Shown piece after piece: positions 7,638 to 16,220 of a DNA stretch of 16,664 bases (the first letter of the stretch is position 1; each line of letters starts with the position of its first letter). The DNA lies in NCBI GenBank assembly GCA_015501595.1, contig JADNRX010000985.1, forward strand, positions 1 through 16,664. The letters run 5' to 3'. The position numbers and the translations under genes were made by a program. The stretch comes from Hymenopellis radicata (taxonomy: Eukaryota > Basidiomycota > Agaricomycetes > Agaricales > Physalacriaceae). The notes beneath the pieces are model-generated. The model saw nothing but the letters and a program-made list of their open reading frames with translations, was not told the DNA's origin and did no database searches.

Positions 7638-9413
7638 ATGCCGCAGATTGCGGCCCAATGCACAAATTGTGGGGCTTTCACCGGACGGAGTTTTCACCAT
7701 GAGCAAGAATATCAGAGCTCCGTGCTCCTCGAGCGACTCCGTACCTCGAATTTCCCAGCGACGGACGAGGAGATCTCGCACATTCGACACACCATCTTAC
7801 CCATTGTTTCCGACGACATAACTTCCATTGATTCCAAAGTCGCAACCCTTCACGAGGTCATCAGGTCGATGGAAGACGAACGACAGAGGTTGATAAACGT
7901 TCAGAAGAGGTACAGCAACCTCGTTTCCCTGCATCGCACTCTCCCCTCGGAAATCTGGTCGAAAATATTCCTTTACACGCTTTCTAGCGCCTCCGATTCC
8001 AACGCGTTTGACGCGTCTGGATCCATATGGCAGCTCAGCCACGTCTCCCAGAGCTGGCGCAGCATCGCTTTGTCCCTTGGTTCCTTTTGGTCAACTATGG
8101 ATATTCGTTTTCCGAAAGCGGCGCAACAGGATGGGGACGTGCAGCGCTTGGAGACGATTATTCACCGTTCCCGCGAGGGACCACTAGACATATCTCTGAG
8201 CGACTACAGATTCGATAGACAGATCCCCAGTTCTAATCCCTCGATCCTAATAAAGCGCATGCTCGAGATCATCTTCGCCGAATCGTACCGGTGGCGGAAA
8301 GTAACTCTACCCGATTGCCGCATGTATTGGAATATACTTGACGAGCCACTTCATAATCAGCTTCCTCACCTCGAGTCGTTGGGCCTCGCTTTCGTGGTGC
8401 TCGATCCGGCATATTCAGTGGTGTCTATGTTCAGAGCCTGCCCTCGTCTCAGGAAACTGACTCTTCGTGGTACAATTCCACCGGTCATTGAACTTCCATG
8501 GGACCAAATTACGGAGCTTGACCTGTCTCGTATGGACCTTGATGACGAGGGGGACCGCAGAGCATGTCTGCGTTTGATTGGACAGTGTCCATCTCTTGAA
8601 GTCCTCACTATGTCTGAATGGGATCATTCGGCGGACGACGAATCGGCGTATACGGTGATCACCTGCTCGAATGTGCATAAGCTCTATGCTACGTCGGTGT
8701 CCTTCATCGACGCTCTCACGCTCCCTCGTCTACGGGATGCATCTCTTAGTCCTAACGACAGCACAACTCACCTCGATATCCTGTATTCATTCAAACGACT
8801 ACTCATTCGTTCCAGTTGTTTGAGCGCCCTCACCAGACTTTCGCTTGTCAATGTGCCGCTTGCTTTCGCATCCGAACATAGCCTACATTCAATTCTTTCC
8901 CAGACACATAGTCTCGCCTTCCTCGACCTAGCAGTAACCATACTAGAGGAACCTGACGATGAATGGGAAGAAAGAGACCGGGAACAAATAGTAGCGATAG
9001 TAAAATCCCTGGAGATCGTGCCTAGCGAGTCTGTCACTTTCCTTCCCCTCCTTTCGTCTCTCGACATTCGGGTGTATAACCATCATGACTCATGGAGGCT
9101 TCTGTATCTTGGGCCTGTCGGTAGTTTTGCTTCGACGGTCAAGACCCGGTGGAAAGGGGACGATACTCTCGGCCTAGCAAGGCTTAAAAGATGCCGCTTT
9201 GCTGTACATGCACAGCATATACAGACGAACCAGGCCATATGCCGGGACAGTGTTGGGGTGGCGATAGTGAATGCGTTTAATGAAGAGGAAAGGCATATTT
9301 TCAATGCACTGATTGACGAGGGGATGGACCTCTCTATAAGGGTGACGTCGGAGTTGATCAGACCCGTTGGAGGCAGATATCCAGTTTTCGCAGTCCCCCC
9401 CTTGGTCACTTGA
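7638..9413 (+). CDS. F-box/LRR-like protein B (tandem copy 2), 591 aa
   Basis: Paralogue of the gene at 4750, closely similar along its whole length. The ATG at 7638 (MPQIAAQCTNCGAF) is preferred over the in-frame GTG at 7629 because it aligns with copy A. The layout is the same: CxxC pair (C8, C11), coiled coil, F-box (LPSEIWSKIFLYTL, WQLSHVSQSWRSIAL), leucine-rich segments and the C-terminal block (FLPLLSSLDIRVYNH, RWKGDDTLGLARL, FNEEERHIFNALIDEGMDL). It differs by several small insertions and deletions, all multiples of three bases: SSNPSILIKR against SSPSILKR, LDPAYS against LDQEAYS, and SPNDSTTHLD against SPSATHFD. The acidic stretch EEPDDEWEERDREQ is specific to this copy. An intact frame after this much change argues that both copies are under selection. 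A 52-bp intron candidate follows the stop. Confidence 0.88.
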   Translation: MPQIAAQCTNCGAFTGRSFHHEQEYQSSVLLERLRTSNFPATDEEISHIRHTILPIVSDDITSIDSKVATLHEVIRSMEDERQRLINVQKRYSNLVSLHRTLPSEIWSKIFLYTLSSASDSNAFDASGSIWQLSHVSQSWRSIALSLGSFWSTMDIRFPKAAQQDGDVQRLETIIHRSREGPLDISLSDYRFDRQIPSSNPSILIKRMLEIIFAESYRWRKVTLPDCRMYWNILDEPLHNQLPHLESLGLAFVVLDPAYSVVSMFRACPRLRKLTLRGTIPPVIELPWDQITELDLSRMDLDDEGDRRACLRLIGQCPSLEVLTMSEWDHSADDESAYTVITCSNVHKLYATSVSFIDALTLPRLRDASLSPNDSTTHLDILYSFKRLLIRSSCLSALTRLSLVNVPLAFASEHSLHSILSQTHSLAFLDLAVTILEEPDDEWEERDREQIVAIVKSLEIVPSESVTFLPLLSSLDIRVYNHHDSWRLLYLGPVGSFASTVKTRWKGDDTLGLARLKRCRFAVHAQHIQTNQAICRDSVGVAIVNAFNEEERHIFNALIDEGMDLSIRVTSELIRPVGGRYPVFAVPPLVT

Positions 9414-9424
9414 ATCGGTGCAAA

Positions 9425-9476
9425 GTAAGTGATGTTTGTATGCCTGGAACAATGTTGCTGATTCCGTGAATGCCAG
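9425..9476 (+). other. Candidate 3'-UTR intron, unit B (52 bp)
   Basis: GTAAGT donor 11 bases after the stop and a TGCCAG acceptor. It has the same length and position as 6524-6575 in unit A. Confidence 0.5.
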
Positions 9477-9965
9477 CAGGATTCCTAAGTCTTTGATTCT
9501 TGAAGTCCTGCAACCTGGACATGGACAACAGCCTGGGCCGCTCGTTCTCTATAACTTGCCTATCGTGGTGTACTGTCCTTCGGTGCTGCTATTTATTAAT
9601 GATACCCCATTCGTTTGATAGATTTTCGGTTTCAGTCATATTTCTTTTTGACCCCAATGAAAACGATGGACACAATCAGGCATGCTGGGCAGATGCGTGA
9701 TGCAAATCGTGACGGCAGTCGCGTGCGTCGGCCGCTCTCTCTCTCTCCCTCCTGCAATCATCTCAGAAGTCCGAGCCTGCTAACGCGCCTTTGTTGATGA
9801 TCACCTTGTAGCTCTGGTACTGCTAATGAAAATCCACCAGGACCGACACGTCGAAAGTTGATAAGGTGAGAATCGTTAGGCTATCCTACTAGCAGTCGAC
9901 TCTAACAAACCATTTTTCGTATAGTGATATCCCATCGTCTTTCGTACGATCAGTCTTCACTTGCA

Positions 9966-11281
9966 ATGGAAAGCACTAGCGCCTCTGTTGAACTATGTCC
10001 CGATGCCATGCCACCATTCCCTTGCACCGCTCCATATACTTCCAGTAGAAGCAAAGCGTTCTACACGCCATTCGAAGTGGACATCTCTCCTATCCAGAAC
10101 CATTTGAAGAAGCCGAGTGCGGAACTTGCTGTCGTCGCGGCTGGTGTTGCGCGCCTGGGAGAAACACCATGCGGGTCTTGACACCCGACACCTCACGCGC
10201 ACCCGCCAGTTCGTTCAACTTTCCCCATTCGAAGCCTTCCCCCTGAAGTACTAGGCATCATATCGACTACGTCTGTGCGTCGGGTTTCAACAACGAGTCT
10301 CCCCATTCGCCTCAGCGTGGTGTTTTCAACATGGCGCAATATAGTCATGGACACGCCTGCCCTCTGGACCACAATTCTTCACCCTTATTTGTGACCTTGA
10401 TGATTTCGAGGACCGCTTGGTGGACGCCTCCCAGGTCGCGTAAATGCGGACGGGGACGCAGAAGACGATAACGATGACCTCCGGGATCGGGTGCCCTGCC
10501 CCGGCGGTCTCGAGTCTGTAACATTGGTTATACCGGATGGACAACAGTTTGCAGAGGTCCTGCTCCCCAGGGTTCACGAATCTGCCCCAAAATCTCACAT
10601 CCTTCGCTCTCCTTATTGCACATCTTAGCAACATGGCAGAAGATGGTTCGAGCATGGCTTACCCTTGACGCAGATCCGGAACCTCACCGTGACCTGTGTA
10701 TCCTTCAGGATATTCCAGAGGTCTTATTACAGGACGGGAAGCCGTTGACGCTGAATATCTGCTCTGAAAATCCCGCCTTGTGGATAGATGACGAAGATGA
10801 GGTCTCCAGCATGAAATCACAAACCTTCGTCTCGAGCCGCAATGCGCGTTTAACCAGATACCCGAGTTCCTCCGCGCGATTTCGATGCCAGCGCTACAGG
10901 ATGTAACACGGCCTGGCGGAGACTCAAACCAACCAGAACGCGATCGGTGTTGAGAATTGGTTTGCTTCCATTCGAAATGTACGCTCGAGGCGTTCACGTT
11001 CTGCGGTCCTGACTCAGTACCAATCGACTCGTTCGCGCTCCGTGTCATTGCCCTCCTACCCGAGACTCGAAACACTGACGCGCGTGGCTCGCCGACGGGC
11101 TTTCCTAGGTCGGCACTATACCGGGCGAACTTTGAAGTCATTGAAGTTGGTTTGGGCAGGGGGACTTTCGACTGGTCTGATTCCGATGCTTCACTCGAGA
11201 GTGGGTGGGTTGTTGACCTCTGCACTTGGTGGTCAATTTGGATCTGACTCTGAGGTTCTGGGGTGCTTGCGACAGCTATAG
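9966..11281 (+). pseudogene. Decayed F-box gene of a second subfamily
   Basis: The remains of a typical agaricomycete F-box gene, recognisable only piece by piece. ATG at 9966 opens MESTSASVELCPDAM..., continuing to SPIQNHLKKPSAELAVVAAG (a short helix before the F-box) and stopping at 10181. The F-box LPPEVLGIISTTS and STWRNIVMDTPALWTTI is at about 10236-10380, ending in a stop. GGLESVTLVIPDGQQFAEVL is at about 10500-10560. NLTSFALLIAHL (about 10583) is in another frame, and HGRRWFEHGLPLTQIRNLTV (about 10632) in a third. The C-terminal motif GGLLTSALGGQFGSDSEVL ends at 11281. The frame changes and stops are too close together to be explained by introns. It differs in sequence from the tandem F-box pair and lies directly after unit B. 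I infer it is non-functional. Confidence 0.68.
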
Positions 11282-11661
11282 AGGGTGGGATTAGAGCATT
11301 GTTGTGGTGAATGGAATGTCTTTACTAACAGTTATCCCGGCATGGTGTTTGCGTTGCGTTTAAACCAGTTTATGCTTCGCTCACTTGATCAGCGTGCGGC
11401 GATGATTCAGGCTCCGCATTTGGACGTCTGTAGGCGATAACACGCAGAGCATCTGGATGGATGAAAGCGTCATGAAAATGACATTCAATTCATTTGCGCC
11501 TCGTGTTAGCAGCGTGCCGTGATAGATTTACAATAATGATGGTAAGAGCAATATTCCGTACAGTCCGTGACGTTTACGTAGAAAGCGTCGTCGACGAGCA
11601 CATTCTAGGTGTCCCGAAGAAAAGTGTAAAATCCGTTTTTTGCCCGTCGGCGAACGGTGGT
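11282..11661. other. Gene-free interval
   Basis: The 3' flanks of the F-box pseudogene and of the minus-strand small gene converge here. I see no convincing open frame, repeat or RNA gene. Confidence 0.45.
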
Positions 11662-12078
11662 TCACCAGATGACGCGGCGCTCGACTGTGGTGCGGCGGGT
11701 GGTCCCGAGGGTGAGTGGCTTGTTGTAGGAGACGGTGCGCCTGACGCGGGTGACGGATGGGTACCTGCGACGAGGGACGTTAGTGGAGCGGACGGTAGTG
11801 CGCAGCGGCGGGCTCACCACGCGTTATACACCTCGTGTTCTAATTGGACTTCCAGTATTTGACGGCCCTAACAACGCTGATGAGCGAGGCGGGCGACGGC
11901 GGGGAGGCGGCACATACCAGGTAGTCATAGTGGGACCCGATAACAAGACCTTCTTTTCGTCCAACGATGCCGTGGTTGACGGCCACGATGTCTCCAGGCT
12001 GCAAAAGAAAAAAATGAATCCGTCGTCCAATTTGGAAAGGTGATAGCATACGATGATATCGTCAGTGTAGATCGACAT
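11662..12078 (-). CDS. 86-aa basic protein with KOW/SH3-barrel-like segment, 4 exons
   Basis: I assembled this from splice signals on the minus strand; no single frame shows it. Exons are 12052-12078, 11918-11998, 11818-11867 and 11662-11764. Introns of 53, 50 and 53 bp have donors GTATGC, GTATGT and GTGAGC. Acceptors are TTTTGCAG after a T-rich tract, GTTAG, and TCGCAG after an ideal CACTAAC branch. The phases fit, giving MSIYTDDII, PGDIVAVNHG...GSHYDYL, GRQILEVQLEHEVYNA, then WYPSVTRVRR to a stop. PGDIVAVNHGIVGRKEGLV resembles a KOW motif, the core of SH3-like barrels that bind nucleic acid or protein. The C terminus is strongly basic (RVRR, TTRRTTVERRVIW). A TATA box lies 71 bp before the ATG. 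No catalytic residue is evident and I do not know a named family. It is isolated among F-box genes and unrelated to them. Confidence 0.75.
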
Positions 12079-12148
12079 GGCGGATATGATTTGACTGGAG
12101 GGCGAATGAGATGACTGCAGATGGAGGTCAAATAGAGGGAGGACCAGG

Positions 12149-12156
12149 CTTTTATA
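12149..12156 (-). promoter_or_regulatory. TATA box of the small basic-protein gene
   Basis: TATAAAAG on the minus strand, 71 bp upstream of the ATG at 12078. This leaves room for a 5' untranslated region of about 40 nt. Confidence 0.55.
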
Positions 12157-12589
12157 GATTAGATGACGGACAAGGGACAGGGAAACGAGTATCGCCGACC
12201 CCAAAACGTGAGGCCAGCCTCGAGGCAACGGAGCTACGGAGCCATCAGAACGTGCCAAAAGCGAGTTCTTTTGTTCCATTGCCTCATTGTACTCTCTGTG
12301 ACCAGCGACCATTGTTCACCGCCTCCCCGCTCTATCATGATAGTTTCTGGGTCTATTCTGTAACCATATCAAAAGGACAAGATGTTTCACTTCCGGGGAA
12401 GTATTCTATGTAGCTCAGGTTTGAAGTCGGGTCCTCGTCGGGAAACGTGGATGAGGTGAGGCAAATGGCGGTCGTACGACTGCCGAACACAACATTGCCA
12501 GGACAATCAAGGAAGCGTCTCGGAGGCACGAGTGTTGCGGACAGCATGCCTAGAAACCTACGGTTAAATGAAGTATTAGATGCGAGGCG

Positions 12590-12603
12590 ATCGATATATC
12601 GAT
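12590..12603. repeat. Perfect 14-bp palindrome ATCGATATATCGAT
   Basis: Fully self-complementary. It could be a dimeric factor site or chance. Confidence 0.4.
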
Positions 12604-12616
12604 TAGATGAAGTGTC

Positions 12617-12630
12617 GAATTCATGAATTC
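12617..12630. repeat. Perfect 14-bp palindrome GAATTCATGAATTC
   Basis: Fully self-complementary, 13 bp after the previous palindrome. Confidence 0.4.
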
Positions 12631-12842
12631 TGCCTAAATTCCCTTCTCCTCACTGCTACTCAGTCGTTTACGCCTGAGGAATTCGTCTACGAAACCTACT
12701 AGAAGAGGTCTTGTCAGTACACACGCATTGGAATAATGCGCCTCCGTACCATCCTCAGGGCTACGAAGAATGAAGAGTTCATTGCAGGTCAACGCTGCAA
12801 ATCCTGGCCGGAATCGCGAACTTGGCAGTCTAATAGAGAAGT

Positions 12843-14677
12843 CTAATACAACGTGGGATCTCTCGCTAGCAGCTGATCTTTTGCCTCCTCCTGCGAAGGC
12901 TCACCAGGAACCTTGTGAACCACTTTACTGCTGAGTGTTCTAGTCGCGTCAACGGATCGAACTCTGATGGCTACATCCATCCCATCCATCGCAAGGTCAT
13001 GCAGAATACGACCTTCCTCATCGTCAAACACGCACTGTTCAATCTTGCCACCAATCTCATCGTCATTGCTGCAAAGCTGCCACCCTCCAAGATACCACGG
13101 TGAAGCACTGAGAGAAAATTGGAATCTCTTGAGCTTCGTGAATCCTCGCATGTCATCGCCTTCCCATCGAGCCTTGAGCATCGGAACAAGTCTCCCCGAG
13201 GGGCCAAAATAAGGAAGACCTCGATACCTGTGATGTTTCAAGTCAATGTCGAGGGAGGAGAGACAGGGGAGGAAGGTGATAATATCTGATGGGGCGACGC
13301 TCAGAGCGTCTAACACCTTCGTAATTTGATCCATTGCTTGTGGGTCGAGTTCGTCGCGGTCAAAGCACTTCATGGACACCCGGATATCTAGCACCACAAG
13401 ATGCGCCATTTGCGAGAGGATCGCATAAAGGTCGTGGGCGCCATCATCAGTGTGGTGGAGAGGGATATCTCGAATTTGGAGACTAGTGAGATTGCTGGCA
13501 CACTGAGAGCGCTGGAGCAAGCGATGAAAAGAACGCAAGGTAGAAGCATGAGAATTGTCGACATCCTTGCTAAGAATGACTTCCTGTAAATGAGGAAGAG
13601 TGAGATGGTCCATGACAAAGTCAATGGCCGTATCAAGCACTCGAATTGAAGGGCAGATAGTGCTAGACGGCGGAGGATTCTCTTCGACCTCAAAGTCACA
13701 CGCCTGGAGAACCTGGAGATTGGGACAACAGCCGATCAGGCTGACAAACTGCCTACGAGCTTCAACAAACCAAATTTGATTTTTGTCCTCCAGACGCAAC
13801 TCTCTGATCTGGCCCCATGGAAGTTGAACCAGCCGCGTTCCGATTAGGACCACATTCGTAAGCCGCGGACAGTCGTTGAAAACAGTGACAACAGATCGCT
13901 GCTCCACTGGCATAGGGATGTGGAAATCGCCGGAGAGACCTAGGTTCAACGATTCGAGCATGGGAAGTCGGCCGCGAAGAGGCGCATACAGGATATCCGA
14001 GTTCATGTGGTGATCTGTGAAACATGCAGTCTGCCATCGATGCGATTCTGCATGAAGCATGGCGAGCATCCGATTTCGGAAGGAAGGATCGAAGTCGGGG
14101 GGATTATAGTATGCGTTGTTGCTTATGAGTGTGATATCCAAAGACCGCTTCCCGGAGCGCTGGAGAACCACTTTCAAGACCTGCACGTCCTGCTCCGTCT
14201 CGCTGTCTCTGGGGAATTTGAGATGCAACTTTGTCCAGCACGAGTGAAGCGATACGGCGACGGCGCGCCAGGTCTGGCACACTTTGCTCAAGTCCCAAAT
14301 GGAACAATTCGGGTCGGAAACAGTGAACTCCTCGTCACCAATCTGCTCATCCTCGTGAACGTACGAAAAGATTTGTTCCCAGAGTTCACGGGGTACAGCG
14401 CGACAAGGGGAAATCAGACCTCGGTAGGTTTTTCGTACGGGTCGTTTAGCGCATCTCGTTCCTGCTGGAGGGACCCGATTTTGGCGGTTATGGAGGATAT
14501 ATTCCGCGTCGATTGTTGGGTAAGATGTTGTTCTGGATATGGGAAGACTCTTGGTCTGTTGCGGGGAAATTGGATGTGCGAAGGTTGTAGAGCAGGGAGG
14601 ACGTTTTCGAGTTCGTTTGTATACTGAAAACTACGCTTGGAAAGAGTCCCGCATTGTGTGCACAGCGACACTGACAT
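12843..14677 (-). CDS. F-box/LRR-like protein C, broken by one frameshift
   Basis: A more distant relative of the tandem F-box pair, on the opposite strand. ATG at 14677 gives MSVSLCTQCGTLSKRSFQY, with the family CxxC pair at residues 6 and 9. SSITAKIGSLQQERDALN corresponds to the coiled coil. At an A-run of five (14429-14433) the frame slips by one base. The new frame carries the F-box (RAVPRELWEQIFSYV, WDLSKVCQTWRAVAV) and then runs open to the TAG at 12843. It includes leucine-rich segments and the C-terminal block (FLPCLSSLDIDL, YFGPSGRL, RWEGDDMRGFTKL, FDDEEGRILHDLAMDGMDVAIRV). One extra base would give about 611 aa, matching family length (590-591 aa plus a longer tail). No GT..AG intron restores the frame without deleting the F-box. 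It is either a new pseudogene or a sequence error; more than 480 intact codons after the slip favour a recent event. As written, translation from 14677 stops at 14414. Confidence 0.75.
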
Positions 14678-16220
14678 GGCGTGACGCGAAATGGCGAAGG
14701 GCAGGCGCACGTGTCTACAACTGGGATTAGACAATGACGCGTAAAAGCTAGTGAGCTCCACGCACCAAGCTGAATCTTTCTCAGAGTTGAAAGGATTACA
14801 AAGGTATTTTTGGTGTTGAACGCGTTATCAAGGGTTTACCAACATGATGGTCGGAAGCAAGAAAGTATTTCTGGTGTGGGCCTTTGGCTGGGGAAGGATC
14901 GTTAGCTGACTAAGCAGCTCGATCACTGATTTTGTCGCGCTGCCTCTTCGACTTCGGCTACCGCTATCTGTCTACCTCAGAAGTCGCCAAACTCACCCAA
15001 AACAATAAGTGTGAGCATGTAGTATACCGAGATAGTGTAGGATCCTACTTATAATAAGCATATTCTCAACTACATCGGTCCTCTTCACAAGTCTTCAGTC
15101 AAATCTTGAGTTGTATTGTTGATTTCTTCCTCCTGAACCCATCCAGACGTTTATCTTCCTCTGTTCTCACAGAGTTGCTGTCCCAAAATCGATGGAAACA
15201 AGCTTTCAATGCAATATTGGCGCGTTGTTTACATGTGTTGATCAAGCTGCTCTAACCTCGGACGCGGTCGTATAGCCACTTCGTAGACCCCTTTCAGCAC
15301 CCCGGAACTTCGCGGGATATACTCAAAATGATATTATATTTGAACGTATCGGAGAAAATCTGCAGAAATTTGAGTACATACCTGATACGAGTAGTGGATA
15401 TTAGCCTTACAGCGCGAAAATCACGAATTTTCTCCGATATTTCAAATGTAATGCCGTTCCGAACATTTTACTCCTACAATATGTAGCCGTGCAATGGCTC
15501 CTTCATGAGCCCAAACGACGCGCGGCAGCCAAAGGGTATTTTCGCAGCGCGTCCGCTTTAGGAAGGTACTGATAATTTACTTTCCCACCCGCCAAATGGC
15601 CCATACCCAGAAATAGGGATGGCACGTGGTCGAGCGGCAGCAAGCCAGGTGGAATTCACGGATTCTCTGTAACTATTCCGTATTGAAATTTGTGCTAGCA
15701 TATACGTCGGAAGTAGTATGTTCAAGCAAAAGCAGTACGAAGAGTAGTAAAACTTCAAATTGGCGCACTGGTCGGACCAGACCACCTTGACATGAGGCTT
15801 GTTATTCTCTGGACCAGAACTGCAAGTGTTGACACCTTGTAGGGTGAGTGAAAGAAAACCGACCTTGATCATCTTCCAAAGCTGCCCCTCCTCTCGTCTG
15901 TCGTAGAAGATGCTTCGGTATCTTGGATTGCAGGTTTATAATGCAGACAATTCAAGCTGGAGGCGGCGACAATCTATGGAACGAACGCGGTATCCTTCAT
16001 AATATGGTATTGGTAAACACTACACCAAGATAGTGACTGTGAAGAAGGAACAGGTCCCCGTTGCCCGTGCACGTCCAAGTTGCAGGACTGCCAAAATTCC
16101 GGATTAAAGACATGAAAATACTCCTGTCAAACTCCTGTAATATACGGATTCAGAAAAGTCGTCGACTATCATGAGATCTCTACCTTGAATGAGCGGAGTT
16201 AGGTTCCCGAAATGCCCAAT
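14678..16220. other. Gene-free interval with an inverted repeat
   Basis: 1.5 kb between the minus-strand F-box gene and the F-box fragment at the right edge. The only sizeable frame is a minus-strand one at 15558-15872 (MIKVGFLSLTLQGVN...), with a TATAA-like sequence about 65 bp upstream (15935-15941). It has no recognisable motif, so I do not call it a gene. A strong inverted repeat lies at 15333-15452. Confidence 0.45.
15333..15452. repeat. Inverted repeat, arms of 26-27 bp
   Basis: The left arm (15333-15359) and the reverse complement of the right arm (15427-15452) share ATTAYATTTGAA and TATCGGAGAAAAT, differing at one base and in the short stretch between. The loop is 67 bp. It may be the remnant of a small transposon or a hairpin-forming sequence; no target duplication is obvious. 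Confidence 0.6.

Larger units (their letters stand above)
7253..9881 (+). repeat. Tandem segmental duplication, unit B (about 2.63 kb)
   Basis: The second copy of 4397-7006, bounded by the same GTTTAGTCGTCTGTAT (7253-7268) and GGTGAGAATCGTTAGGC (to 9881). Divergence is uneven: the F-box-encoding core is nearly identical to unit A, while the 5' flank differs at many positions. Confidence 0.8.
12157..12842. other. Gene-free interval with two long palindromes
   Basis: Upstream region of the minus-strand small gene and 3' flank of the minus-strand F-box gene. A minus-strand open frame at 12353-12547 matches nothing I recognise. Two perfect 14-bp palindromes stand out. Confidence 0.45.

Noticed and set aside
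12332..12343. 12-bp palindrome CTATCATGATAG
   Set aside because: Palindromes of this length are expected several times by chance in a window of this size.
12353..12547. 64-codon minus-strand frame (MLSATLVPPRRFLDCPG...)
   Set aside because: Short, no recognisable motif, no splice partners found. It looks like chance in promoter and intergenic DNA.
14291..14445. An intron repairing the frame of F-box gene C
   Set aside because: The only plausible donor/acceptor pair (GTACGA to GAGCAG on the minus strand) would remove the F-box core and does not restore the reading frame.
14007..14627. 206-codon plus-strand frame
   Set aside because: Antisense shadow of the minus-strand F-box gene, which has clear family homology.
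14799..14882. Two similar short stretches (AAGGTATTTTTGGTG and AAAGTATTTCTGGTG)
   Set aside because: About 15 bp, imperfect and only two copies, so not enough to call a repeat.
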